Shown: positions 32,564 to 41,066, counted from the first letter of the stretch. The stretch is DNA of 41,640 nt from Candidatus Mailhella merdavium (GCA_019119045.1 DWXS01000024.1:1-41640); one strand, 5' to 3'. Made by a program: numbers and translations. Notes: generated by a model not told the origin, from the sequence alone.

Positions 32564-33451
32564 CTAATTCAGCCACGGGCTGACCAGCAGCTCCGCGCTG
32601 CCCGCCCATTCGTTGGTCGCACCATTCGCGGCCATGCTGTTGACCACCACCCTGCGGGCTGCCGCTTCGTGCACGGCGGGCACCACCAGCAGATTGGGCA
32701 CAAGACCCAGGGGATCACCCTCATCGTTGGTAAGGGCCATCATGGCCGCGCGGGCTTCGGCATAGCTGGTATTGTCCAGTGCCTTCGTGGATCGGACGGC
32801 GCACTGCCACAGCCCGAAGCCCACATTGACGCGGGCGTCCACGCCGTACAGATATTCGTCGCGCATGAATACGTTGTCGTCCGTGGGGTTGTCCTTGCGC
32901 TTCAGGTCGTAATCCCGGCGTACCTGAAAAATCATGGGCTTCACCGGACGGCTGGTGCAGAGCAGGAACCACGGGGCAGCCGGATCGGAGTCAGGGGAGA
33001 GAGAGTTGGAAACGGACTTGCCCGCCACAGGATGGTCGGTATCGAAGAAATACTGCCCGTCGTAGCAGGTAAGCTCGTGCCCCCTTGCCAGCGCCGCGAA
33101 GACAAGACGGTTCGGATGATTGCCCGCTTCCGCGCCCATGTCGCGGAAAAGCGGCCCGTAAATCCCCGCCTGGTCGTCTTCCAGGTCGTCGCGCTTCACC
33201 GCAAGCGTGCTCTCGAACTTCTCGTTCCTGATGCTGTAATCATGTGTGGACAGATTGCGGATGACGCGGTCTCCTGCCCATTTGCGCATGGAAGGCAGCG
33301 TGCCGAGCCACGGATACACGTTTTCGCGGGAGCCGGACGGCACCACCATGGCGACTTTTTCATACTGGCTTTCCGCCGTCCCCAGTCCGTCCGCAAAAGC
33401 GGCCGACACCGTGATGTAAAGCTGATTGATGAGGTCAGTGGTAATGATCAT
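32564..33451 (-). CDS. Major capsid protein, Mu gpT-like
   Basis: 295 residues starting MIITTDLINQLYITVSAAFA. It has the conserved gpT segments ENVYPWLGTLPSMRKWAGDR, IRNLSTHDYSI, KFESTLAVKRDDLEDDQAGI, YGPLFRDMGAEAGNHPNRLV and CYDGQYFFDTDHP, ending AELLVSPWLN. This is the HK97-like shell protein of Mu-type heads. The start at 33451 is chosen because the family begins IITTD and GGGG lies upstream; the longer frame to 33520 overlaps the preceding gene. Downstream of protease and decoration genes, as expected. Confidence 0.92.
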   Translation of the reverse strand: MIITTDLINQLYITVSAAFADGLGTAESQYEKVAMVVPSGSRENVYPWLGTLPSMRKWAGDRVIRNLSTHDYSIRNEKFESTLAVKRDDLEDDQAGIYGPLFRDMGAEAGNHPNRLVFAALARGHELTCYDGQYFFDTDHPVAGKSVSNSLSPDSDPAAPWFLLCTSRPVKPMIFQVRRDYDLKRKDNPTDDNVFMRDEYLYGVDARVNVGFGLWQCAVRSTKALDNTSYAEARAAMMALTNDEGDPLGLVPNLLVVPAVHEAAARRVVVNSMAANGATNEWAGSAELLVSPWLN

Positions 33452-33471
33452 GATTTGCATCCCCGTTATGA

Positions 33472-33894
33472 TTAGCCGCCGACACCGGGAGCCGCAGGAG
33501 TCGGCGCATAATATCCGCATTCCACCCAGATGCCGTCATCCGTCACGTCGCGCACCACACCGGCAACAGGGGCATTTGCTTCCGCCGTTTTCTGCACGGT
33601 ATTGTCGTCGGTCGCGTAGCAGATGGAGCCGGCCTGAGCCAGGGCGGGTTCGTCGGATGATTTGCCTCCGAAAGCGAACAGGCCCCGGCGTACCGGCACC
33701 TTTTCCCCGGCGGCGGCACGACGCTGCGCCACGCCCACTACGGAAGTCAGTCCTGCGGTTATGGACGCGGGCACGGCCCTGCCGTCTCCGTTCAGACACA
33801 CCATGGCCCCGGCAAAAATCGCGGAAGCCGCCTCAAACTCAAACTCGTCGCCGTTGCGGAAAACGGTATCGCGATCACTCGTCAGCGCTGCCAT
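33472..33894 (-). CDS. Capsid decoration-like protein (DUF2190-type)
   Basis: 140 residues of mainly beta structure: FEFEAASAIFAGAMVCLNGD, GRAVPASITAGL, VGVAQRRAAAGEKVPVRRGL and DDGIWVECGYYAP. Position between protease/scaffold and capsid genes and the repeat of G.A...G pattern suggest a head-stabilising protein. It overlaps the protease gene by 20 bp, and AAGGA precedes its ATG. Confidence 0.65.
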   Translation of the reverse strand: MAALTSDRDTVFRNGDEFEFEAASAIFAGAMVCLNGDGRAVPASITAGLTSVVGVAQRRAAAGEKVPVRRGLFAFGGKSSDEPALAQAGSICYATDDNTVQKTAEANAPVAGVVRDVTDDGIWVECGYYAPTPAAPGVGG

Positions 33895-34468
33895 GTTCTT
33901 TTTCCTTTGCCTTTCTGGTGCTGAGATACCTTTCCTCGCTTACCCCCATGGCCCGGCACAGTTCCCTTGCCGAAGACGGCACGGACGGAACTCCGGAGCC
34001 TCCGGGAGGTGTAGCCGTGGCATGGGAGCTTTTCTGCGCTCCGGGACGCATGTCGGGAGCCGAGGCCAGGAAGGCCTTGAAGCTTTCCGGGTCAGCCGAG
34101 GCGTAGCTTTTTGCCCAGTTTTCCATGCCGGGAGTGATCTTGCCTTCCGCCTTGCCCTGTTCCACCAGGGCAACGGCCTGAGCGGCCTTCATTTTGCCGA
34201 GTTCCTCATGCACGGCGTTGAACGTGTCCATGGGCACAAACTTTGCCGGATCAGGACTTTCCGCACGGGAAGCAAGAGACTGTGCCGCCTTCATGATGGA
34301 GGCGGAAGTTTCGTCGTCGCTTTTCAGCGCCTTTCCGAGCGAGGAAAGAGCCGCTTTCATGCTGCCGTTTTCCGCCGCAAGGCTGCGAACTGCGGTTTCC
34401 ACCGCCGCTTCCGTCGCGTCCGCTTCACTGATGCCGAGCACGGAAGCCAGAGTTTTGAGAATGTCCAT
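33875..34468 (-). CDS. Nested in-frame scaffold protein (Z-like)
   Basis: An internal ATG (residue 160 of the protease, MDILKTLASVLGISEADAT) is preceded by GGAGAACCTGAT, a good ribosome site, and would make a 197-residue scaffold from the same frame. Mu makes its scaffold Z from within the protease gene in the same way. No promoter is needed. Confidence 0.7.
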   Translation of the reverse strand: MDILKTLASVLGISEADATEAAVETAVRSLAAENGSMKAALSSLGKALKSDDETSASIMKAAQSLASRAESPDPAKFVPMDTFNAVHEELGKMKAAQAVALVEQGKAEGKITPGMENWAKSYASADPESFKAFLASAPDMRPGAQKSSHATATPPGGSGVPSVPSSARELCRAMGVSEERYLSTRKAKEKEHGSADE

Positions 34469-34945
34469 ATCAGGTTCTCCCTGTGAAAAGTGCGGACCGT
34501 CCGTCCGGGCAAGCGCCTTCAGGCCGGTCAGGTTGGGAACATTGGTGAGCGCGGCTGATTCCAGCAGCAGGACTTCGCCGTCCGGATCGTGATAGAACAC
34601 AGGGGAAAGGTAGCGGTACTCGCGGGCAGCAAGGTGTTCCCTGGCCCTGTCCGTCCATTCCACGCGGCCCCATACGCCGTCGTCGCGCTCTTCAAGCTCG
34701 CTTATCCATCCCGCGGCCGGGGCAGGGCGGCCATTGCCTGCCGCATGTTCCAGCTGGTGATCGTAGTCCACGGGGATGTCCACGCCGCCCTGGTATTCCC
34801 TGGTACGGGCGATGACGTCGGAGGGCGTGCAGTGCCAGGGGCCGCGTCCGTCGCGCCCGGAAAACGCACCTGAGGGAAGCAATTCTATCCAGTCCGGAAG
34901 ACTGGCCGGAACCGCTATGGAATGACTTGCCTTGTGTATGCTCAT
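33875..34945 (-). CDS. Capsid protease with C-terminal scaffold (Mu gpI/Z-like)
   Basis: 356 residues. The N-terminal 155 form the protease: VPASLPDWIELLPSGAFSGR, DIPVDYDHQLEHAAG, AGWISELEERDDGVWGRVEW and YRYLSPVFYHDPDGEVLLLE, then SAALTNVPNLTGL. The His of DYDHQ and Ser of ESAALTN are likely catalytic (S49/Mu I type). The C-terminal 200 are alpha-helical scaffold with SLGKALKSDDETSASIMKAA. A hairpin abuts the start codon. Internal initiation at 34468 would make the scaffold alone. Confidence 0.88.
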   Translation of the reverse strand: MSIHKASHSIAVPASLPDWIELLPSGAFSGRDGRGPWHCTPSDVIARTREYQGGVDIPVDYDHQLEHAAGNGRPAPAAGWISELEERDDGVWGRVEWTDRAREHLAAREYRYLSPVFYHDPDGEVLLLESAALTNVPNLTGLKALARTDGPHFSQGEPDMDILKTLASVLGISEADATEAAVETAVRSLAAENGSMKAALSSLGKALKSDDETSASIMKAAQSLASRAESPDPAKFVPMDTFNAVHEELGKMKAAQAVALVEQGKAEGKITPGMENWAKSYASADPESFKAFLASAPDMRPGAQKSSHATATPPGGSGVPSVPSSARELCRAMGVSEERYLSTRKAKEKEHGSADE

Positions 34946-34946
34946 G

Positions 34947-34963
34947 CGCCTGTTTTACAGGCG
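34947..34963 (-). promoter_or_regulatory. Hairpin abutting the protease start codon
   Basis: CGCCTG and CAGGCG pair around TTTTA and end one base before the ATG at 34945. The stem includes the only SD-like bases, so it could hold back translation initiation. Confidence 0.55.
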
Positions 34964-35085
34964 GGGGGACGAGTTTTCTTCCCGGAATCGTTTCCTGCCG
35001 GGGGGGGCGGAAAAATTGGAGATGCGAAAAAGGAAGGGGCGACTTCCGCCATGAACATGTGTTTATAAACGTTTTTGAACGGGTT

Positions 35086-35292
35086 TTACGGTGCCTTTGG
35101 GTGAAATCCGACCCGACGCCCGCACCGGAGGAAAAGAGGGCGGAAAAGGCCGTCTGCCGCGCGGATACAAAAAGCCCCGCCGGAGCGGGGCCAAGAGCGC
35201 GCCTTGTTCTCCGCGTTCAGCACGTCGGGCAATGCGGAAGCCCGGCCTGCGTCGTAACCCTGCCGGTAGGCGGATTCACGAACCATGTCCAC
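35086..35292 (-). CDS. Doubtful small protein overlapping a terminator
   Basis: The frame starts MDMVRESAYRQGYDAGRASA and 68 codons are open, but a strong minus-strand terminator (35174-35191) falls inside it, and no ribosome site is visible. The first 32 residues look protein-like, so a shorter, broken or recently fused gene is possible. I would not trust it without a homologue. Confidence 0.2.
   Translation of the reverse strand: MDMVRESAYRQGYDAGRASALPDVLNAENKARSWPRSGGAFCIRAADGLFRPLFLRCGRRVGFHPKAP
35174..35191 (-). terminator. Intrinsic terminator inside the structural operon
   Basis: GCCCCGC and GCGGGGC pair around a CGGA loop, followed by TTTTTG on the minus strand. It lies about 365 bp past the MuF stop and 230 bp before the protease start, so the packaging and capsid segments are probably transcribed separately or with attenuation. 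Confidence 0.75.
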
Positions 35293-35339
35293 ACGGCGGC
35301 AACAGCTTGGCCCTTGCGTATTGGTCGCTTTTTAAGCTA

Positions 35340-35556
35340 TTCTTCTATAAGCCGTAGGCTCATGACAACCGGGAAATCGCCGGTCCGAGGTTCAGTTGGC
35401 CCCGTAAGGGGCCGGCCGTTACGTGGAGAGTGGCGTACCACCTTGAACCTACGTGTCTATGAGTTTGCCCTGTCTGTCGCCGCCGTGAAATCGCGCCTGG
35501 TTTGTGTGACTCCTCCTTCCTGCAGGAAGACACGAAAGTGATGTCGCGTACCACCC
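35340..35556. ncRNA. Candidate structured RNA or regulatory region
   Basis: No credible protein. Three hairpins follow each other within 65 bp: ATAAGCC/GGCTCAT-type arms at 35348-35362, ACCGG/CCGGT (35368-35384) and GGCCCC/GGGGCC (35398-35413). A GTGG/CCAC stem lies near 35428-35440, and GCGTACCACC occurs again at 35546-35556. The strand is unknown. It lies directly after the MuF stop. Confidence 0.4.
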
Positions 35557-36849
35557 TCAGACAGGGCCTTTCTCTACTCTTTCATATCTGTTCTTGACGC
35601 CAAATTCTTCAAGAGATGTCACCAAGCGGCCTGTTCTGACAGTATTGACCACGGTTCGCTGTCGTCCAATTCTTGCAGAATAATCAATCAGCACCACTAT
35701 TTTTCCCATACCTTCCGGCTCGTTCAGCACATATACGAGCCCCGGATCCTGCAAATCCCAGAACACAGCTTCCGGCGCGGCCAGTAGCGAAGGCAGGCGT
35801 TTCCATACACTCACGGGCAAAGGCTCCACTTTGGCCGTGCGCAGAGCATGGAACAGATCCTTATCTCCTACAGTGACGGCTGCCGTGGCGGGCGCAACGC
35901 CGCGCCCCGCAAGAAAGTTCAAAACGTCATCGTCCAGCGCGCCCACCACGCGACGGGCCCCCATAGCCCTGAACTCTCCAGCCTGAGCCTGAGCCGCAAC
36001 CCCCTCTATCCATTCGGAGAGCTCTCGTTCCACCTGGGGAAACGCAAAGGCCAGTTCCGCAACGGCGGCGGCTCCGATGTGCGGCGGCAGATCCACCAGT
36101 TTGTCCATGGCCACTTTTGCCAGGTGCGCCGCCTGATCGGTGTTACCGGGATTGTAGGCCCAGCCGGGGTCTATGCCCGCCGGCACTTCCATGACTTCTC
36201 CGGTGGCGGGGTTCACCCATGTCACAGGAGCTCCTTCCGCAGGAACGTCCGTCACCTGCCAGCCGTTCCGTTCAAGGTCGTCCTCGGAAACGGCCACGGC
36301 GTCACAGCGGCAGTGCCAGCCGTTCGGCGGGTAATGGGTCTTCCACCAGGGGTGATCCATGGGCAGAATGGTGCCGTGCCACGATCTGTGAAGCGGACGT
36401 ATGCGGCTGTCCAGAATACCTTCATAGCGCAGGTACGGAAAATCTTCCTTCACGGACTGCTGCTGTTCCCAGCGCCCCTGAGCGAAGGATACGCGCATGT
36501 TCACGTCAAAGATGGTTTGCAGCCGACGTATGCTTCCAAGCTGAACGGTTTTCTTGTCTCCAGACTCCGGATCGGTGACGATTGTCTTTCCCCACCAGCC
36601 TTTTTTCTGAAGGATGGGCACAAGATTGCGCTTGAAGTCAGTAAACGTAGTACCGTTCTCCATAGCCTTCATGAGCTCGGCGTGTATGTCCTTCAGAATG
36701 TCGAACCCAGCTGAACGTGCTACGGTAAAGCCCGCCTGATGCTGCTCCTGCCATACTTCGGCCCAATGATCGGAGGCAAAAAGATTCGTCCCGCGCCGGC
36801 GCAGGGCGTCCACGGCTTCTTCAAAAGGAATGGACGGAAAATCAGCCAT
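35557..36849 (-). CDS. MuF head morphogenesis protein with nuclease-like C-terminal domain
   Basis: 430 residues. The N-terminal 225 are the SPP1 gp7/Mu gp30 minor head domain, with RMSFAQGRW-type helices (NMRVSFAQGRWEQQQ), LRYEGILDSRIRPLHRSWHG and the metal-like PPNGWHCRCDAVAVSEDDL. The C-terminal about 110 residues (PLPVSVWKRLPSLLAAPEAV, FWDLQDPGLVYVLNE, KIVVLIDYSARIG, VNTVRTGRLVTSLEEF) resemble the PBECR family of barnase/EndoU/colicin E5-like RNase folds found on MuF proteins of temperate phages. Whether it is an active toxin is not visible. It overlaps the portal gene by 8 bp. Confidence 0.85.
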   Translation of the reverse strand: MADFPSIPFEEAVDALRRRGTNLFASDHWAEVWQEQHQAGFTVARSAGFDILKDIHAELMKAMENGTTFTDFKRNLVPILQKKGWWGKTIVTDPESGDKKTVQLGSIRRLQTIFDVNMRVSFAQGRWEQQQSVKEDFPYLRYEGILDSRIRPLHRSWHGTILPMDHPWWKTHYPPNGWHCRCDAVAVSEDDLERNGWQVTDVPAEGAPVTWVNPATGEVMEVPAGIDPGWAYNPGNTDQAAHLAKVAMDKLVDLPPHIGAAAVAELAFAFPQVERELSEWIEGVAAQAQAGEFRAMGARRVVGALDDDVLNFLAGRGVAPATAAVTVGDKDLFHALRTAKVEPLPVSVWKRLPSLLAAPEAVFWDLQDPGLVYVLNEPEGMGKIVVLIDYSARIGRQRTVVNTVRTGRLVTSLEEFGVKNRYERVEKGPV

Positions 36850-38380
36850 TGCCTTTCACCCTCTGATTGAACATGGCAAAGGAAAGCTGACGTGCCAGGG
36901 GGGCCGCATTTTGTTTCTTCAGTACATCGGGAAGCGCCGCAAGAAACTCCTCATAGGTTGAGCAACGGTTGGCAAGGTCGAGAATAGGCTTCGCGAGAGG
37001 CGACACCAGAGGCTCCCAGTCTTGCAGCTCTTCTTCCATGGCCAGATCTATGGGGTCTGAAGGAGTTGCGGGAGAGTTTACTGACTGAACTGCTTTGTTT
37101 ACAGATATGGAAGCCGGCGCTTCTTCCGGTCGCGCCTGTCCCGTCATGCCTATGACATCCGCGCCCGGGGCCGGTTCCGGCACGCCCAGCTTGTCGCGTA
37201 TGACGGACACTTCCACCAGCTTCGGGGCCACGGCGGCCAGCTTGACTACGTTGTCCACAAGAGCCGTCACGTCTTCCGCTTCTTCACGGGCCACACGGAT
37301 GACGGGGTAGCGTTTACGCGGGCCCAGGTTCAAATCAACCAGCGGCCGGGCAAGGTCGCGGGTGAGCGTGGCGGAAAGCTGCATGGCGTCAGATGCTTCT
37401 ATGTCTTCCCGCACCTTTTCATGGGCGTTGGCCGTGCCCACATGCTGCCCCGTGTCCGTGGTACCGGTCTGCCCCAGCACAACCTTGGAAATCTGTTTGT
37501 CGAAGTATTCGGCCAGCGTCTTGAAGAGCTGCGCGTTACCGTTCGCATTCGTGGCCTGAAACTCTATCTGCATGGTATCGGGGATGATGGCCGCCGCGTC
37601 CTGAGCTATGGAGCGCACGGCGCGCAGCAGCACTTCCCGCTGTTCCCCGGTGGCGTCTGCTCCGTACCGCCCCAGGCGAAGGGGAAAGCCGAACACCTGG
37701 GCGAACTGCACCCAGCTTTTGATATCAAAGTTCTTGAACAGATAGTACCAGGCCACAGGCCGGGCCAGCCCGCCGCGTATGGGCAGGCCGGACTTGGATT
37801 TATGAATATGCGTGATGAACTTGGCCGGTGCCAGAGCTTCTGGCAGGCCGTTTTCCCCTTTCAGGCGCAGGGTGGTGCCGTCGAGCCTGTCGAAAACGAA
37901 CCAGCGGGGGTCACGCCATTCCAGCGCAAACGGATACCAGTTCCGGCCTTCCGTGTTCCACATGATTTCACAGACGGAATAACCCTTACCCACGGCGTCG
38001 AGAATGTCCTGCATGGCGGAGGCAACAATGCCGGAAGAGAGTACATCCCGCACAAGGTCGGCGGCCTTCACGTCCTCGGCAGAGTCGGAAGCGGCTTCCA
38101 CCTGTATAGGAAGCCCTGCCACCTGAAGCTTGCGGGTGGACAGCACGGACCGATAGTGCAGATCCTTCTCTTCCATCTCTTCGGCAAGCTCAAGGTATGC
38201 CAGCGCATCTCCCTGTTCCGCTGCCAGAAGAAGAGAAGTCAAGCGGCGCGGGGTGAGATTCTGCGCGGGATGCCCGGAAAGTATCTGCCGTACGCCCGTC
38301 ACCGTGGGCGCGGCCTGTTCTTCATACAGGCGGCTTTTGTCAATGGGATTGCCGTATGCGTCATAAAGAGTCTTCACCAC
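36842..38380 (-). CDS. Portal protein (DUF935, Mu gp29-like)
   Basis: 512 residues of the dodecameric DNA-entry portal. Diagnostic segments are MEEKDLHYRSVLSTRKLQVA, GLPIQVEA, KGYSVCEIMWNTEGRNWYPF, FGFPLRLGRYGADA and LGQTGTTDTGQHVGTANAHE. A GTG start with GGAGG is used. The stop overlaps the MuF start, and the start overlaps the terminase stop by 7 bp. A C-terminal helical clip/crown region ends QLSFAMFNQRVKGNG. Confidence 0.93.
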   Translation of the reverse strand: MVKTLYDAYGNPIDKSRLYEEQAAPTVTGVRQILSGHPAQNLTPRRLTSLLLAAEQGDALAYLELAEEMEEKDLHYRSVLSTRKLQVAGLPIQVEAASDSAEDVKAADLVRDVLSSGIVASAMQDILDAVGKGYSVCEIMWNTEGRNWYPFALEWRDPRWFVFDRLDGTTLRLKGENGLPEALAPAKFITHIHKSKSGLPIRGGLARPVAWYYLFKNFDIKSWVQFAQVFGFPLRLGRYGADATGEQREVLLRAVRSIAQDAAAIIPDTMQIEFQATNANGNAQLFKTLAEYFDKQISKVVLGQTGTTDTGQHVGTANAHEKVREDIEASDAMQLSATLTRDLARPLVDLNLGPRKRYPVIRVAREEAEDVTALVDNVVKLAAVAPKLVEVSVIRDKLGVPEPAPGADVIGMTGQARPEEAPASISVNKAVQSVNSPATPSDPIDLAMEEELQDWEPLVSPLAKPILDLANRCSTYEEFLAALPDVLKKQNAAPLARQLSFAMFNQRVKGNG

Positions 38381-39723
38381 GCGCCTCCGGTAAACATGGT
38401 ATCATCGTCGAAATCGTCATCCCCGCCCATAAAGCCGCCGGACTCCCGTACCGTTGCGGGGGTATAACCGTAGTCCATGCGAGGAGAACTTGCCGCGTTC
38501 ACAGCCAGAAAAAGCGCCCAGGTGCGGTCGGCATGACCGGAATTGTCCGATTCCGCCACAAAGCGCGGTGCGCCCGTGGGGCCGGATACCTTTTGCAGCT
38601 TGTGCAGGTCGGAGCGCAAAGCGTCGCTTATGGGGATACGGATTCGTCTGTCCTCAAAGGCTTCCCTGCCGAGCGTTGCCAGGGTGAGCTTGTTCGTACC
38701 GGTAAACAGCACGCCTTCCACACGGGTGGAACCGTGGCGGGCCTTCGCGTCTTCCACGGGCTTTTCCCCCATGCCGGTCTGGTCCATGCAGACGCGAAGC
38801 ACCCGGTAACGGGCCATTACGTCGTCAAGCAGAAAGTCCTGTTCGGCAAAGGTCGCGCCCTTGCGTTCGATGATTTCCCGCGTCCACAGCACATCGCCCA
38901 CTTTTTCCAGTACGGCGATAACGAAAAGGTCATGGCGGCGGCCTATGTCCACACCCACATAACAGGGGCCGCCCGTGTAGTTTTCAAAAAGGCCGGCGCG
39001 GTCGTTCTCGGCGGCATTGATGAGGTCATACGAGAGCCAGGCACTGGCTTCATCAAGCCACTTCAGCTCGTATTCCTGCGCCCAGGCGTCCTCGTCGCCG
39101 CAACCGGCTTTCAGTTCTTCAATATTGCGAGGCAGGCCATCGGCCACAGCCTGATAAATATCCACGATATGCTTGGACCACCCCGCGCTTTCCGGCGAGG
39201 TCATGAGCTCGTAAAACCTGTTCCCCTTGCCGTTCGGTGTGGACACGACACGTAGCTTCAGGCCGGGCCGTGAAATCACGGGGAAAAGCGCTGTCCATAT
39301 CTTGCGGGAATCGGCATGGAAGGCGAACTCGTCCAGAAACACATTGGCGGAAAAACCGCGCGCCGTGTCCGGGTTGGCGGGCAGCGCCGTCACGCGGGAG
39401 CCGTTCTTCGTCACAACTTCCAGAGATTTCACCACGGTGTTGTCGGAAAGGCGGAAATCGTCGGTAAACGCCTCGAAACCGACATTCATGGCGCGCAGGT
39501 GAAGTTTCAGACCTTCCTCCATCGCCTCCCGCGCCTGCCTCTCGCCACGGGAAAGAATCACCCAGCGGGTACGGCGGCCGGTCACTTCCGCGTCAATGAG
39601 ATCTTCCGCGATTTCCAGCGTGGTGGTGAACGTCTTGCCCGTCTGCCGGGCGAACATCCCGATCTTGAAGCGGCTTTTATCGTCCAGCCACCGGCGCTGA
39701 TACGGGTAAAGTATGGCACTCAT
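38374..39723 (-). CDS. Terminase large subunit (Mu gp28-like)
   Basis: 449 residues of the packaging ATPase-nuclease. The Walker A variant is ARQTGKTF (residues 25-32), Walker B-like VFLDEFAF and motif III VVSTPNG. The C-terminal RNase H-like nuclease has CYVGVDIGRRHDL, DQTGMGEKPVED and a late Asp-rich segment. It overlaps the small terminase by ATGA. It packages phage DNA by headful from a Mu-like pac site, inferred from family. Confidence 0.94.
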   Translation of the reverse strand: MSAILYPYQRRWLDDKSRFKIGMFARQTGKTFTTTLEIAEDLIDAEVTGRRTRWVILSRGERQAREAMEEGLKLHLRAMNVGFEAFTDDFRLSDNTVVKSLEVVTKNGSRVTALPANPDTARGFSANVFLDEFAFHADSRKIWTALFPVISRPGLKLRVVSTPNGKGNRFYELMTSPESAGWSKHIVDIYQAVADGLPRNIEELKAGCGDEDAWAQEYELKWLDEASAWLSYDLINAAENDRAGLFENYTGGPCYVGVDIGRRHDLFVIAVLEKVGDVLWTREIIERKGATFAEQDFLLDDVMARYRVLRVCMDQTGMGEKPVEDAKARHGSTRVEGVLFTGTNKLTLATLGREAFEDRRIRIPISDALRSDLHKLQKVSGPTGAPRFVAESDNSGHADRTWALFLAVNAASSPRMDYGYTPATVRESGGFMGGDDDFDDDTMFTGGAW

Positions 39724-40274
39724 GCCTCGCCCCGGTAGATAGCCTTCATGCGTTCAAGAGCCTGTTCGGGGGTAAGTCCGGCGGACTGGGCGGCGGCCCT
39801 GCTCGCGGCTTCCTCCACCTTCCTTTCCGCTTCCCTGCGGGCTTCCTCTTTCAGCTTCAGCTCATAGTCCTGGCTCATGCGCGTGGCCTGGGCCATATCC
39901 TTGAGCGCCCGCGCCAGAGTCATGAGGTTTTTCGGATCAACCGCCGCACCCTCGTCGATGCGTTCCTGAAGGTGGTCGTAGACCATGCCGCGCAGGGTCT
40001 CCACCAGGAGCCGCCCCTGTTCCCCGGCGGTGGAATCCTCGCCGAGTTCCCTCACAAGCGCGGAAGTAATCTCCCGGCTCTGCCGGAGCTTTGCCGCCAC
40101 CTTGTCGATCTTCTGTTTCTGGCGGCCCAGCGCGGAACGGGAAACGCCTTCCACGCCGATGCCCCGCAAATGTTCCAGAAGCTCGTCCAGTGTCAGGCGG
40201 CCCTCGGAAAGGATACGGTTGATCTCGTTCTGGATCTCCTGCGGCAGGCGGCGGAGCGTTGACTTTCTTCCCAT
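39720..40274 (-). CDS. Small terminase (DUF3486, Mu gp27-like)
   Basis: 184 residues starting MGRKSTLRRLPQEIQNEINR, with ILSEGRLTLDELLEHLRGIG and VSRSALGRQKQKIDKVA. This is a DNA-binding helix-turn-helix followed by a long coiled coil. The start at 40274 is chosen for GGGGG upstream; MK two codons earlier is an alternative. It recognises pac DNA for the large subunit. Confidence 0.9.
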   Translation of the reverse strand: MGRKSTLRRLPQEIQNEINRILSEGRLTLDELLEHLRGIGVEGVSRSALGRQKQKIDKVAAKLRQSREITSALVRELGEDSTAGEQGRLLVETLRGMVYDHLQERIDEGAAVDPKNLMTLARALKDMAQATRMSQDYELKLKEEARREAERKVEEAASRAAAQSAGLTPEQALERMKAIYRGEA

Positions 40275-40407
40275 TTTCATCCCCCACGGATTTGATTCGT
40301 TTTTCGTGTCAGACAAGGAAGGCGAGCCTCCGCCGAGGAAGTGTATCCGGACATACATGACCGAAGGCGGAAGCGAAGCCTGACGCGGTATGGCGCGAAA
40401 AGGCGAA

Positions 40408-40716
40408 TCAAATCCCCGGTCCCGGACGCTTCACGCCGGGAACAACCTCATCCCCGGCCACCACGTCAAGCCCGCGCTGTGTAATGTTCACCAGCAGCGC
40501 GCTCTCAAGGGATTCACAGGCCACAAGGCCGCGTTCTTCCAGCCAGGCCGCGTCCTCGTTCACCTGCCGGAGCGGAACGCCGTGCCCCACGCTTTTCAGG
40601 GCCGTTTTCAAAAGCCCCGTATCCATGGCGTAATCCGCGTCCTCGGAAAGAAAACGCAGCAGGATCGCCCGGCGGTACTCCGCCTGAAGCTCGGCAAAAC
40701 TTCTTCTCTCTTTCAT
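40408..40716 (-). CDS. Mu gp26-like winged-helix protein (VpaChn25_0724 family)
   Basis: 102 residues: MKERRSFAELQAEYRRAILL then RFLSEDADYAMDTGLLKTAL, ending VNITQRGLDVVAGDEVVPGV. The winged-helix pattern with an L..L...GLV wing is characteristic of this phage family. It overlaps DUF2730 by ATGA. A 133-bp gap without a gene follows before the small terminase. Confidence 0.85.
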   Translation of the reverse strand: MKERRSFAELQAEYRRAILLRFLSEDADYAMDTGLLKTALKSVGHGVPLRQVNEDAAWLEERGLVACESLESALLVNITQRGLDVVAGDEVVPGVKRPGPGI

Positions 40717-41066
40717 CGGCTGCCCTCCAGGTGATGATCAATCAGCATGGCTATCTCGTTCTTCAGGCCCACAATGGACGTTTCCATCCCGTCCATCCGG
40801 CCGCATACGGCTTTCATGTCGCCCCGCAGCTCCATGAGGGAAAGCTGTATCTTGTGCATGGTCTCGCTGTCCGGCACGGTTTCCATCCGCCGCTCCAGCT
40901 CGTCCAGACGGCCGGATATCTCTTCCTGTTCCGCCTTCACCGTTCTGAACTCTTCCCGTGTCGCAAAGCACCGGGACAGGTGGTAGATGCCCCAGCCGTA
41001 GAAAACCGTGGCAACTATCCCCAGCACCGGCCACCAGCGGTCAAGCTCCGTCAATATGTCGGTCAT
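40713..41066 (-). CDS. Mu gp25-like DUF2730 membrane protein
   Basis: 117 residues. A TM helix near the N-terminus (WWPVLGIVATVFYGWGIYHL) is followed by a coiled coil (EEFRTVKAEQEEISGRLDEL onwards). This is the usual gp25 layout upstream of terminase genes in Mu-like phages. Function unknown; probably lysis or membrane associated. Overlaps the o-spanin stop by ATGA. Confidence 0.85.
   Translation of the reverse strand: MTDILTELDRWWPVLGIVATVFYGWGIYHLSRCFATREEFRTVKAEQEEISGRLDELERRMETVPDSETMHKIQLSLMELRGDMKAVCGRMDGMETSIVGLKNEIAMLIDHHLEGSR

Noticed and set aside
35340-35420. tRNA-like element (GGTTCAG near an arm-like hairpin)
   Set aside because: No seven-base acceptor pairing, anticodon arm or CCA-end geometry can be drawn.
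34927-35541. 204-codon plus-strand frame in the phage gap
   Set aside because: Opposite to the phage operon, no ribosome site, low-complexity Arg/Cys composition, and it runs through the terminator and hairpins.
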